From: Brevibacterium jeotgali
Lineage (GTDB): Bacteria > Actinomycetota > Actinomycetes > Actinomycetales > Brevibacteriaceae
DNA: 55,789 nt
Direction: 5' to 3'
Assembly: GCF_900169175.1 (NCBI RefSeq)
Contig: NZ_FXZM01000016.1
Coordinates: forward strand, 1-55,789
The notes beneath the pieces are model-generated. The model did no database searches. It was not told the origin of the DNA and worked only from the letters and a program-made list of their open reading frames with translations. Below, piece after piece: positions 1-8,799 of this stretch (positions within the stretch are counted from its first letter, which is position 1; each line of letters opens with the position of its first letter). Made by a program: the position numbers and the translations under genes.

Positions 1-151
1 TCGCGGCACGCTCCGCCACCGTGGTCTCCGACCAACCGGTGAACGCCGCCGCACTCCGATCCTGCGCCTCGACGATCTGCTCGTCAGTGGCAGTCGGATA
101 CGTTTCCACGACTTCGCCGGTCGCCGGGTTGAGGACCTGATAGATCGACAT
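1..151 (-). CDS. Aldehyde dehydrogenase, N-terminal fragment (runs off left edge)
   Basis: Fifty codons are visible, starting at ATG 149-151 behind a strong AGGAGC ribosome site. The product opens MSIYQVLNPATGEVVETYP and continues with an acidic/Ala-rich helix and a GWSETTVAERA segment, the usual N-terminus of NAD(P)-dependent aldehyde dehydrogenases of the succinate-semialdehyde dehydrogenase type. The catalytic Cys and Glu lie outside the window. It is the last visible gene of the minus-strand operon that begins at dctP and lies 76 bp after the Lrp-type gene. An aldehyde dehydrogenase beside an alcohol dehydrogenase suggests stepwise oxidation of an alcohol to an acid; the substrate is unknown. 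Confidence 0.85.
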   Translation of the reverse strand, partial: MSIYQVLNPATGEVVETYPTATDEQIVEAQDRSAAAFTGWSETTVAERAA

Positions 152-227
152 TGACTGCTCCTCTTTCTCTGTCAGACAGATGGCTGTATTGCAGTATTCA
201 TTGACGGCGAGTGCCTACCCCTGAATT

Positions 228-773
228 TCACTCGTCGTCACATTCGTTCAAATCCTCGATCAGACGATCGAGGATCTTCTCTCGGAAGTCACTGTTGCTG
301 AATTCGGCGAGACTGACGCGCGTGTTGGACTGGCGGATCCTGACGGTTCCCTCAATCAGCTTCTCGAAGAGGACTTCATTCAGGTGATCGCGGTCCTTCA
401 CATTGATCTTCAGCATCAGATCGTGCGGGCCTGTCGTAAGGATCACGCTCTCGACCTCGTCGATCTCCGTCAGTTTCAGAGACTGTTCGCGGTGATCGGG
501 ACCCAACTCACGGGAGACGTCCGCATAGACAGTCAACCCATATCCCAGCACAGCAAGGTCGACCTGAGCCGAGTACCCCGTGATGGCACCGGACGATTCG
601 AGATGGGTGATGCGTTCCGCCACTGCAGGGGGCGACAGGCGCACTTCTTTCGCGAGCGCACGCTGAGAGCGCCGCGGATCGTCGATGAGAAGTTTGATCA
701 GTTCAAGGTCGATCCGGTCGAATTCCCGTCGCGCAGTCCGCCGCTTCTTCGATTCCGGTCGTCTTCCGTCCAA
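228..773 (-). CDS. Lrp/AsnC family transcriptional regulator
   Basis: 181 residues, the normal length for this family. An N-terminal winged HTH (about residues 18-75, with DRIDLELIKLL and LSPPAVAERITHLESSGAI) is followed by an RAM/ligand-binding alpha-beta domain ending near residue 160. The start is TTG at 771-773, with a GAGAGG ribosome site lying across the end of the upstream alcohol dehydrogenase gene. It sits inside the catabolic operon, so it probably senses the substrate or an intermediate (Lrp proteins usually bind amino acids or 2-oxoacid-related effectors) and controls the operon promoter near 10040. That assignment is inference from position. Confidence 0.92.
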   Translation of the reverse strand: MDGRRPESKKRRTARREFDRIDLELIKLLIDDPRRSQRALAKEVRLSPPAVAERITHLESSGAITGYSAQVDLAVLGYGLTVYADVSRELGPDHREQSLKLTEIDEVESVILTTGPHDLMLKINVKDRDHLNEVLFEKLIEGTVRIRQSNTRVSLAEFSNSDFREKILDRLIEDLNECDDE

Positions 774-783
774 TGCACACCTC

Positions 784-1872
784 TCAGTCGTCCATCACCA
801 CGACGGATCTGGCACCTTCAGCCTGGCCCATTCGTTCGAACCCGGCTATCAGCTCGTCTAGTCGGATACGGTGCGAGATCATCGACTCGAGGTCGAGGTC
901 TCCGTCGCTCATCTTCGTCACCATGGACGGTATATCCTTCGCCGGGTCGCTCGAACCGAACACCGATGACCGCAAGCTTCTGTTGAAGTGGAAGATCTCC
1001 ATCGCGTTGAGGCTGAGCTCGTCGTCCTTCCGACCGACACCCACGACGGTGCACGCGCCCCCGCGTCGAGTCGACTTGTAGGCGGCCTTCATCGTTATGG
1101 ACCGACCGACGCATTCGAAAGCGTGGTCGACTCCCCTGCCGTCGGTGAGCCCGCGTACATCCTTGTGCAGCGAATCGCTGGACAGGACGAAGTCTGTGGC
1201 ACCCATCTGCATGGCAAAGTCCCGCTTGGCCTCAGACACGTCGGCTGCGATGATCTGCGACGCACCGGCCAGTCGCGCACCCGTCACGACTGACAGGCCG
1301 ATGCCGCCCAGTCCGAGGACCAGAACGGATTGCCCCTCCTGTACCCCCGCGGTGTTGATCGCCGCACCCACGCCGGTCAGTACTGCACATCCCAAGAGCG
1401 CCGCGTGTGCCATGTCTATCCCGTCGGGGATGGGGACGACTGCGTTCGCGGGGAGCACGACCTCTTCCGCGAAGGCCCCGACTCCCAGCGCTTTGTGCAG
1501 GGTGGAACCACCATCCATCGTCGTATACGGAGCCGAGGTCCCGGCCTTCTCCACCGCCGAGCACAGCCACGGTTCGTCGTTCTGACAGAACCAGCATTCG
1601 CGGCATGGTGGTGCCCAATTGAGCACCACGGGCTGCCCCTCGGAAAGGCCCTCGACGTCCGAGCCCACTTCGGACACGTAGCCCGAGGCCTCGTGCCCGA
1701 GGACGACGGGCAACTGTGACGCAACGGTCCCGTTGATGTACGAGAGGTCGGAGTGGCACACACCTGCTGCGGCGATGCGCACCCGGACATCGGTCGGACC
1801 GACTTCCGGCAGATCGAGGTCGAGGATCTCGAGCGGAGCTCCGACTTCGCGCAATACGGCCATCTTCGTCAT
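784..1872 (-). CDS. Zinc-dependent alcohol dehydrogenase (MDR superfamily)
   Basis: 362 residues from ATG 1870-1872, preferred over an upstream ATG (1896) because AGGAA lies just ahead of it. Catalytic zinc ligands are visible as GVCHSD, GHEASGYV and the later LLGCAVLTG; the structural zinc site is CRECWFCQNDEPWLC; the NAD fold has GLGGIG. The arrangement is that of the class-III/benzyl-alcohol-like zinc alcohol dehydrogenases, which oxidise primary alcohols to aldehydes with NAD(P) or a bound cofactor. Ten bases separate it from the Lrp gene and about 60 from the E3 gene. The true alcohol is not deducible. Confidence 0.93.
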   Translation of the reverse strand: MTKMAVLREVGAPLEILDLDLPEVGPTDVRVRIAAAGVCHSDLSYINGTVASQLPVVLGHEASGYVSEVGSDVEGLSEGQPVVLNWAPPCRECWFCQNDEPWLCSAVEKAGTSAPYTTMDGGSTLHKALGVGAFAEEVVLPANAVVPIPDGIDMAHAALLGCAVLTGVGAAINTAGVQEGQSVLVLGLGGIGLSVVTGARLAGASQIIAADVSEAKRDFAMQMGATDFVLSSDSLHKDVRGLTDGRGVDHAFECVGRSITMKAAYKSTRRGGACTVVGVGRKDDELSLNAMEIFHFNRSLRSSVFGSSDPAKDIPSMVTKMSDGDLDLESMISHRIRLDELIAGFERMGQAEGARSVVVMDD

Positions 1873-1934
1873 GTTCGTTCCTGCTTCCTGGTGCACTCAC
1901 TGCTCACGCGGTGACTCGCACCCTAGTACGAGAT

Positions 1935-3341
1935 TCAGATAGTGGGGTCAGACGCCAGTCCGGCGGTGTCCTGGAGCATCTCCGACAGTGTCGGATGCGG
2001 ATGGATGGTGAGCGCGAGGTCCGCCGGAGCAGCAGCCATCTCGACGGCGAGTGTCAGTTCGCCGATCAGCTCTGACGCGTGGGGGCCCACCAGGACACCC
2101 CCCACTACGGCGTCTGTGTCAACGTCGACGACGATCTCTGCCACCCCGTCAGTCGACCCCATCGTCGCCGCTCGTCCGGATGCTCCGATAGGCATGCGCA
2201 GAACGGACACCGACATACCTTCCTGTTGCGCCGCAGACTCCGTCACCCCGACCACAGCGACCTCAGGATCGCTGAAGACCACCAACGGGATCGCAGTGGA
2301 CACCATCGCTGCAGGACGGCCGCAGAGCGCATCCACGGCCACGCGCGCCTCTGCGATCGCTTTGTGGGCGAGTGCCGGGCCGGCCACCACGTCACCCACG
2401 GCTGCGATGCCCGGCGCGGCGAGACCGTCCGGGCCAACAGGGATCAGTCCCGCAGGATCTGCTGTGATCCCGACCGCCGCTAGACCCAGGTCTCGCGTGG
2501 CCGGTCTGCGCCCAACGGCTACGAGCACCGCATCAGCGGGGAGTGTCCGTGTGGCACCGCTGTCATCAGCGATGACGATACCGTCCGCATCGCGACCCTG
2601 CGCCGTGTGTCCCGTGAGTACCTCGATGCCCAGCTTCGAGGCCCTCCGAGCCACATGCTTCTGCGCGGCCTGCGGCATCTCCGGCAGGATCGTCTCTGCG
2701 GCCTCGACGACGGTGACGTCACTGCCGAGCTTCCGATGCGCCGTCCCGATCTCCATCCCGATGTACCCACCACCGACGACAACGAGTCGTTCCGGCAGCT
2801 CCGAGACGTCGAGGATCCCAGCCGCGTCGAAGACGGTCTCGCCATCGAACGGCAGGGGCGGGATCTGTGTGACGGTCGATCCCACGGCGATGACTGCGCC
2901 CTCGAACTCCACGTGCTGTGGGGGCGCATCACCGTCCAACTCGATGACGCCGCGCTGCGGCCCAGTGAAGGTGAAACTCCCGGCGACAATGGTCACTCCG
3001 GCTTTGGTCAGACGGCTGCGGACGCCCGAGGACAGCCGCGCGACCATGCCGTTCTTCCACTCCTGGAAGCGAGTCAGATCCGGTGGCACCGCGCTGTCGA
3101 ATCCCAGAGCGCCGCCGGCGAAGTCGAGCGACCGGTGTCGCAGGTCCGCCACCTCTATGAGCGCCTTGCTGGGGATGCACCCCTCCAGCAAGCATGTCCC
3201 ACCGATTCCGTCTGCACCTGCCCGGTCGACGAGTGTGACCGATCGTCCCCGTGCGGCGGCCTCGAGCGCTGCTGTGTACCCACCAGGCCCCCCACCGATC
3301 ACGAGGAAGTCCAGGCCCTCCGGCATTTCTCCGACTACCAT
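1935..3341 (-). CDS. lpdA: Dihydrolipoyl dehydrogenase (E3 of 2-oxoacid dehydrogenase complex)
   Basis: 468 residues. The FAD-binding GGGPGG lies at about 16-21, the redox disulfide GGTCLLEGCIPSK at Cys50/Cys55 (CX4C), the NAD-binding GGGYIGMEIG near 190, and the C-terminal catalytic His in TIHPHPTLSEM. It reoxidises the dihydrolipoyl arm of E2 with NAD. Its ATG overlaps the E2 stop by a single base (TGATGG-type junction at 3341), so it is translationally coupled to E2. Having its own E3 suggests that the complex is a dedicated catabolic one rather than housekeeping pyruvate dehydrogenase. Confidence 0.95.
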   Translation of the reverse strand: MVVGEMPEGLDFLVIGGGPGGYTAALEAAARGRSVTLVDRAGADGIGGTCLLEGCIPSKALIEVADLRHRSLDFAGGALGFDSAVPPDLTRFQEWKNGMVARLSSGVRSRLTKAGVTIVAGSFTFTGPQRGVIELDGDAPPQHVEFEGAVIAVGSTVTQIPPLPFDGETVFDAAGILDVSELPERLVVVGGGYIGMEIGTAHRKLGSDVTVVEAAETILPEMPQAAQKHVARRASKLGIEVLTGHTAQGRDADGIVIADDSGATRTLPADAVLVAVGRRPATRDLGLAAVGITADPAGLIPVGPDGLAAPGIAAVGDVVAGPALAHKAIAEARVAVDALCGRPAAMVSTAIPLVVFSDPEVAVVGVTESAAQQEGMSVSVLRMPIGASGRAATMGSTDGVAEIVVDVDTDAVVGGVLVGPHASELIGELTLAVEMAAAPADLALTIHPHPTLSEMLQDTAGLASDPTI

Positions 3342-4675
3342 CAGAAGTCCTCCGCCATCATCCGCACCGGGTCTTCGAGCAGATTGGTCAGTGTCCGAAG
3401 GAAGACGCCCATATCAGCACCGTCGATCAGTCTGTGGTCAGCAGAGACTGCAAGGGGCAGGATCGGCTTCACTGCAGGAGCACTGTTCACCGCGACTACG
3501 CGATCCTCGATCTTCCCGAAGCCGGCGATCGCCGACTCTGGAGGTCGGATGATGGGAGTTCCCAACCATCCACCGTACGAGCCGTAGTTGGTGATGGTGA
3601 ACGTTCCGTCGGACATCTCCTCGCTGGAGATGGTCCTGTTCCGTGCCCGATCCGCCAGCGCTTCGGACGCTTGCGAGATCCCCACCAGCGACATCGCCTG
3701 GGAGTTCTTGAGGACCGGGACGAACAACCCTGCGTCTGTCGACACCGCCAGGCCGATATTGCGCGGCCCGAAGTACGAGATCTCCTCGCCCTCCATATCG
3801 AGGCTCGCATTGAACTTCGGCGACGTTGCGAGAGCGATCGACACCGCGCGCACCAGGAACGGCAGGAACGTGATCTTCTCGTCACGTCCGGAGTCCGCCA
3901 GGTGCGCATTCACTGTACGGCGGGCTGCCACGAGCGCAGTGGCGTCGACCTCACGAAAGTCCGTGATGTGCGGCACCGATGTCCACGAGGCCACCATGTT
4001 CTTCGCGATCTGGCGTCGCAGTCCGCGCAGCGGAGTCACCGTGGTATCGCGGGATTCGGGCGGCGCCGGCCGTGTCGCGGCGGATGGTGGATCGTCTGCC
4101 ACCGCCGGCTCCGACCCGGCGGACGAGGACCCTGCATCGTCAATGTGCCGATGGACGTCGTCCTTCGTCACCCGTCCACCCGGCCCGCTTCCCCGGACCG
4201 AGGCCAGATCAACACCAAGGCCGAGTGCCACTCTGCGCGTCGCGGGCGACGCGAGAACTCGCCGAGGAGTCACCAGCGCATCGCTCTCGCCGGCTCCTGC
4301 TGCCGAGGGACCCTCACCGACGCCGTCCTGTGCTGTCGCCGCGGTCTCCGCTTCCGGCGCCGCCATCGTCGCGTAGGGGTCCCCCTCGTCCGGTGACGGC
4401 GGGGACGCAGGCGCAGGTTCATGCGTGGCTTCGTCGGACACGGTGATGATTGCGAACACCGCGCCTACATCAATGAGATCCCCGGGCGCACCGGTCAGCT
4501 CCGCGACGGTCCCCTCCACGGGAGACGGGACCTCCACCACCGATTTGTCCGTCTCCACGTCGGCGAGCACTTGGTCCGGCACGATCGCGTCTCCCACAGA
4601 CACGTGCCATGTGATGATCTCAGCAGCGTCCAGTCCTTCCCCGACGTCTGGGAGCCTGTACTCGAACGAACTCAT
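3341..4675 (-). CDS. Dihydrolipoamide acyltransferase (E2)
   Basis: 444 residues. A single lipoyl domain (about 1-80) has the lipoyl-lysine motif ETDKSVVEVPSP; an Ala/Pro/acidic linker follows; the peripheral-subunit-binding domain is at about 140-175 (LASPATRRVALGLGVD, GPGGRVTKDDV); the catalytic acyltransferase domain ends with the active-site ADHRLIDGADMG. It transfers the acyl group made by E1 to CoA. It overlaps the E1-beta gene by 4 bp and abuts the E3 gene. Branched-chain or acetoin-type E2 is the best class; pyruvate-type is not excluded. Confidence 0.94.
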   Translation of the reverse strand: MSSFEYRLPDVGEGLDAAEIITWHVSVGDAIVPDQVLADVETDKSVVEVPSPVEGTVAELTGAPGDLIDVGAVFAIITVSDEATHEPAPASPPSPDEGDPYATMAAPEAETAATAQDGVGEGPSAAGAGESDALVTPRRVLASPATRRVALGLGVDLASVRGSGPGGRVTKDDVHRHIDDAGSSSAGSEPAVADDPPSAATRPAPPESRDTTVTPLRGLRRQIAKNMVASWTSVPHITDFREVDATALVAARRTVNAHLADSGRDEKITFLPFLVRAVSIALATSPKFNASLDMEGEEISYFGPRNIGLAVSTDAGLFVPVLKNSQAMSLVGISQASEALADRARNRTISSEEMSDGTFTITNYGSYGGWLGTPIIRPPESAIAGFGKIEDRVVAVNSAPAVKPILPLAVSADHRLIDGADMGVFLRTLTNLLEDPVRMMAEDF

Positions 4676-5652
4676 TCTGCACTCACCACCTCACGGACCG
4701 CAGATACGACGCGGTCCACATTCGGAATGAAAACCTCTTCGATCCCGATGTTCGGGTACGGGACGTCCGGAGCCGCAACTCGCGCAACAGGTGCCTCCAG
4801 CGAATAGAAGGCCTCCTCCTGAATCGTCGACACGACCTCGGCGCCGTACCCAGACGTGAGAGGTGCTTCGTGAATGACGACGGCGCGACCAGTGGCGGAG
4901 ACGACCTCACGGATTCCGTCGACGTCGAGCGGCACCAGCGTGCGCAGGTCCACCACCTGTGCGGAGATCCCCTCACTCGCCAATGATTCGGCAGCTTTTT
5001 CCGCCAGCTGAACAGCGGCACTCCACGCAAAGAGCGTGACGTCGGTCCCTTCTCGCGCAATCCGGAGCTCTCCGAAGGGGATCGAGTAGTCGTCGTCTGG
5101 CACATCCCCCTTGACCAGGCGATACCCCTTGAGGGGTTCGCAGAACAGCACAGGATCTTCGCTGCGGATCGCCGTGGTGAGGAGCCCCTTCGCGTCCGCG
5201 GGCGTGGAAGGAAGGACGACCTGAAGTCCCGGCACACTGGTGAACTGCGATTCGATCGCGTCCGAATGCAGCTCTGGAGCGCGGACTCCCCCACCGAACG
5301 GCGCGCGGATGGTCACTCCCGTCGAGTACCGCCCTTGCGACCGGAATCTGAAGCGAGCCAGCTGCGGCACGATCTGGTGATATGCCTGTTGGGCGAACCC
5401 CAGGAACTGGATCTCCGCGATCGGGTTGAGTCCGGAGAGCGAGAGGCCGACGGCTGAACCGACGATGGACGCCTCCGCGAGCGGCATGTCGACGATGCGG
5501 TCCTCGCCGAACTCCGCCTGCAGACCCTCGGTGGCCCGGAAGACACCTCCGAGCTTGCCGATGTCCTGCCCGAGGACCATCACCTTCTCGTCGCGGAGAA
5601 TCTCCTGTCGGATCGTCGACCGAATTGCCTCGATCATGGTCATGGTTGTCAT
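4672..5652 (-). CDS. 2-oxoacid dehydrogenase E1 component, beta subunit
   Basis: 326 residues, normal for the alpha2beta2 E1 class. The pyrimidine-binding transketolase domain (MVLGQDIGKLGGVFRATEGL, then DMPLAEASIVGSAVGLSL) and the C-terminal transketolase domain (VVDLRTLVPLD, VIHEAPLTSGYGAEV) are intact. With the alpha subunit it decarboxylates a 2-oxoacid through thiamine diphosphate. It overlaps both flanking genes by 4 bp. Substrate class (branched-chain oxoacid, acetoin, pyruvate or another) cannot be decided from the motifs seen. Confidence 0.95.
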   Translation of the reverse strand: MTTMTMIEAIRSTIRQEILRDEKVMVLGQDIGKLGGVFRATEGLQAEFGEDRIVDMPLAEASIVGSAVGLSLSGLNPIAEIQFLGFAQQAYHQIVPQLARFRFRSQGRYSTGVTIRAPFGGGVRAPELHSDAIESQFTSVPGLQVVLPSTPADAKGLLTTAIRSEDPVLFCEPLKGYRLVKGDVPDDDYSIPFGELRIAREGTDVTLFAWSAAVQLAEKAAESLASEGISAQVVDLRTLVPLDVDGIREVVSATGRAVVIHEAPLTSGYGAEVVSTIQEEAFYSLEAPVARVAAPDVPYPNIGIEEVFIPNVDRVVSAVREVVSAE

Positions 5653-6695
5653 CGGGACGCACCTTTCAGAATCTGGTCCCGCTGCCTGCGCAGCCGGATG
5701 CTCATCGTCGAGCTCACATGGTCGAAAAGAGTCTCCGCCGACGCCGGTCCGATCGTGTCGAGCACGTCGACCGCCCGCGCGACCTCCGCCTCGTTGCGAG
5801 CTTCAATGTCGTCGATCTCAGCATCGGTGATCGCATCCCGGGCTCTGAGATACGAGATGACTCGGGGTATCGGATCGAGTTCCTCCCACTGGAGCTTCTC
5901 GCCAGAATCCACGTACTTCGACGGGTCGTCCGCAGTGTTGTGCGCACCAAGGCGATACGTCTGCGATTCGATGAGAGTTGGACCTTCGCCGGACTTCGCG
6001 CGCCCAACAGCTTCACGAGCGGCGGCGCTGACCGCGAAAAGGTCGTTCCCATCCACCAGGATCGACGGGACCCCGTAGCCCTCCCCCCTCGATGCGAACG
6101 TATCCGCCGCAGACTGCTTCGAGCGGGGGGTCGAGATCGCCCAGCCATTGTTCTGCAGGAGGAAGACCACCGGGGCCTTCATGACGCCGGCGAGGTTGAG
6201 CGATTCGTGAAAGTCACCTTCGGACGACCCGCCATCGCCGATGAACGTCATGACAGCACCCGGATCTCCCTGCAGCTGTAGGCCCCAGGCCAGGCCCACT
6301 GCGTGCGGGAGTTGCGCGGCGAGACCGATCTGCGGAGGGAGCACTTTCACTCCGTCCGGAATCCGCGCAGCCTCTGAGTTGCCCTTCCAGTACGACAGGA
6401 ATCCCTCGATCGACAGACCGTGGCGCAGCAGTGCAGGCAACTCGCGGTACTGGGGAACGATCCAGTCGACGGACGGATCCAGCGCCAGACTGCTCCCGAC
6501 GACGGACGCCTCCTGTCCGCGAACCGCGGAGTACGTTCCCATCCGCCCCTGCCGCTGCAAGCTGAAAGCTCTTTCGTCGATCCTCTTCGACAGCAGCATC
6601 CGTTCGAGTGCGTCGAGGGTCTCCTGGATACTCAATACTGGCCCCGAATCACCGGAAATACTTCCGTCAGGGCGCAGAATCTCTCGGCGTAACAT
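5649..6695 (-). CDS. 2-oxoacid dehydrogenase E1 component, alpha subunit
   Basis: 348 residues from ATG 6693-6695 with AAGGAG about 9 nt upstream. The thiamine-diphosphate motif runs from GDGGSSEGDFHES to LLQNNGWAIS (about 165-200). The phosphorylation-loop region YRLGAHNTADDPSKY is of the branched-chain/Bacillus-type E1 alpha class, and the N-terminal QGRMGTYSAVRGQEA matches that class too. It is the first enzyme gene after the TRAP transporter genes, 56 bp downstream of dctM, and overlaps the beta subunit by 4 bp. Import of an organic acid followed by oxidative decarboxylation is the natural reading. Confidence 0.94.
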   Translation of the reverse strand: MLRREILRPDGSISGDSGPVLSIQETLDALERMLLSKRIDERAFSLQRQGRMGTYSAVRGQEASVVGSSLALDPSVDWIVPQYRELPALLRHGLSIEGFLSYWKGNSEAARIPDGVKVLPPQIGLAAQLPHAVGLAWGLQLQGDPGAVMTFIGDGGSSEGDFHESLNLAGVMKAPVVFLLQNNGWAISTPRSKQSAADTFASRGEGYGVPSILVDGNDLFAVSAAAREAVGRAKSGEGPTLIESQTYRLGAHNTADDPSKYVDSGEKLQWEELDPIPRVISYLRARDAITDAEIDDIEARNEAEVARAVDVLDTIGPASAETLFDHVSSTMSIRLRRQRDQILKGASR

Positions 6696-6751
6696 ACGAG
6701 TTAATCTCCTTCTAGAAAAATTTGGCGCGCAACATGAGGGCTATCTGGCAG

Positions 6752-8206
6752 TCAATTCTGGATCATATCTGGCAGCCACGTGACCAGATCAGGGAAAACA
6801 AACAATATGGCGACTACCGCTACATCCATTGGAATGAACCACATAACCCCCTTGAACGCATCTTCGAGTGTCACACCCTTCGTGCCTGCGAGAACGAACA
6901 CATTCATTCCCACGGGCGGCGTGATAAGACCCAGCTCAATCAGCTTGATCATGAGTATCCCGAACCAGACCCCGTCGAATCCCAGGCCCGTCACGACCGG
7001 GTACGCAAGCGGAATGACGATCAGCAGGATCGAAAGCGAGTCGAGGAACATCCCCAGCGGGATCATGAGCGCGAGCAACAGGATAATGATGAGATACGGT
7101 GGCGGATCCATGCCGATCACCCAGTTCGCAAACTCCCGCGGCACACCAGCACTCACAAGGAAATACGTGAAGATGCTGGCGCCGATGAGTATCGCGAAAA
7201 TGAAGCTCGACACCGATGCGGCTTCAGAGAACGAATCCCTGATAAGCGCCATGAGGCCAGAGAATCCCACACGGGATACCTCGAGGAGTATAATAATGAA
7301 TGCAACGGTTGCGCCCGCTGCGGCTGATTCGGTGGCGGTAAGGATCCCCGTGTAGATCCCGCCGATGACGACGGTGAAGAGAATGGCGATCTTCACCGCA
7401 CCCGAATAGCCTCGACGCTTCTCGGCCATCTCGTCGAACAGAGCGTCAGCATCATCAGCAGTACGCGGAGTACTGGACGACGATCCCCCTGCATTCTCGC
7501 CCACCGCACTGGCCGAGCGGCCCACCATCACCGGAGTCTGGATCTCAGCCGCAGCCGCCCTGACCCTTCGGCTCGCACCACCGACGCTCTCAGGGTTGAG
7601 GATAGACCTCGTGATGATGAGGGTACCGAACACCAGGACCGTGACGATGCCAGGGACAATCCCCGCCGTGAGCATGCGCCCCACCGACTCGCCCGTCATC
7701 AGCGCGTAGACGACCAGCACAATGCTGGGTGGGATGAGGAAGCTGAGGGTGCCACCGGCTGCGACCACTCCTGCGGCGAACGCCGTGCTGTACCCATACT
7801 TCTGCATCTGCCCGATCGACATACGACCTATGGTCGCTGTCGTCGCAACGCTGGATCCGGATACCGCACCGAATGCCGCACACGCGAACAAGGAAGCGAG
7901 TGCGAGACCTCCGGGAAGCCGCCTGAGCATGCGATGACCCAGGATGAAGACGTCTTCCGCAATGCGCGCCTTCTCTGCCAATACACCCATGAGAACGAAC
8001 ATCGGAATGACGACGAGGGTGACCTGGGCTGTCGCTTGATATGGCAGGTTGCCCAGCGTCGAGGAGAGGATGTCCGTACCGGACAGGACGAGCAGTCCGA
8101 GCGAGCCCGCCGCGGCGAGCGCGAACGCAACGGGTATTCCGGTTGCCAAAAGCGCCAGGAGGACGACAACTGCTCCGAGCACAACCATGAGGATGATCGG
8201 TTCCAT
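6752..8206 (-). CDS. dctM: TRAP transporter large permease (DctM)
   Basis: 484 residues, somewhat longer than the usual 425-435. It has many hydrophobic segments throughout, including the N-terminal GIPVAFALAAAGSLGLL and the family segment AAFGAVSGSSVATTATIGR. The extra length is a hydrophilic loop at about residues 205-260, rich in Ser/Ala/Asp and ending DADALFDEMAEKRRG, which is probably cytoplasmic or periplasmic. It forms the sodium-coupled channel of the tripartite importer with DctQ. It lies 2 bp after dctQ. Confidence 0.95.
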   Translation of the reverse strand: MEPIILMVVLGAVVVLLALLATGIPVAFALAAAGSLGLLVLSGTDILSSTLGNLPYQATAQVTLVVIPMFVLMGVLAEKARIAEDVFILGHRMLRRLPGGLALASLFACAAFGAVSGSSVATTATIGRMSIGQMQKYGYSTAFAAGVVAAGGTLSFLIPPSIVLVVYALMTGESVGRMLTAGIVPGIVTVLVFGTLIITRSILNPESVGGASRRVRAAAAEIQTPVMVGRSASAVGENAGGSSSSTPRTADDADALFDEMAEKRRGYSGAVKIAILFTVVIGGIYTGILTATESAAAGATVAFIIILLEVSRVGFSGLMALIRDSFSEAASVSSFIFAILIGASIFTYFLVSAGVPREFANWVIGMDPPPYLIIILLLALMIPLGMFLDSLSILLIVIPLAYPVVTGLGFDGVWFGILMIKLIELGLITPPVGMNVFVLAGTKGVTLEDAFKGVMWFIPMDVAVVAILFVFPDLVTWLPDMIQN

Positions 8207-8208
8207 CG

Positions 8209-8751
8209 TCAGACCCCCGTCACGTTCCGCGGAGCGCCATCGATCGAGGGCTCGTCACCGCTAGCCGCACGTTCTCCACGCACGACCTTGAGCAATGTCA
8301 CGATGCATTCCAAGATCAGCGCCGCAAGTCCGATCGGAATCGCGAGTTTGGCTGGCCAGATCGGAATCTTGACGATGCCGTAGCGATACTCATTCACGGA
8401 GATCGAATGGACTGCGGCACCGGTCGTTTCGACCAGCATCCATGCGAGGATCCCGGTGCCCACGATGAGCCCGACGAGCTTGACCGCCTTCGCGGCCCCG
8501 CCCCTAAGCCGCATGACGACCAGGTCGACACCCACATGAGCACCTGTCCGCATCGCGTATGCCAATCCGAAGTAGACCGCTGCGACCAGGAAGACCCCAC
8601 TGAACTCCGTGGTCCCAGGTATCGACGCCCCCGTCAGGAAACGCTTGATCACGTCAGCCGTCGTCATGACCATGATGACGGCGATCACGCTCGCAGCGGT
8701 CACTGCGAGGACGAGCGACACGTATTTGGCTGTTCGATCAAGTACGAACAT
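8209..8751 (-). CDS. dctQ: TRAP transporter small permease (DctQ)
   Basis: 180 residues with four predicted membrane segments: about 12-32, 50-65 (GVFLVAAVYFGLAYAMRTG), 90-108 and 132-150. The motif AYAMRTGAHVGVDLV after the second segment is the family hallmark. The start ATG 8749-8751 follows GGGAGG. It is the membrane partner linking DctP docking to DctM. It is followed after 2 bp by dctM and lies 48 bp downstream of dctP. Confidence 0.93.
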   Translation of the reverse strand: MFVLDRTAKYVSLVLAVTAASVIAVIMVMTTADVIKRFLTGASIPGTTEFSGVFLVAAVYFGLAYAMRTGAHVGVDLVVMRLRGGAAKAVKLVGLIVGTGILAWMLVETTGAAVHSISVNEYRYGIVKIPIWPAKLAIPIGLAALILECIVTLLKVVRGERAASGDEPSIDGAPRNVTGV

Positions 8752-8799
8752 TCTGCCTCCCTCCAGCTATGGGCTGCTGGTCTCCCATAGCGTGGACGC

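Noticed and set aside
1942..3552. 536-codon plus-strand frame opposite lpdA
   Set aside because: Ser/Thr/Arg-rich shadow of a clear dihydrolipoyl dehydrogenase.
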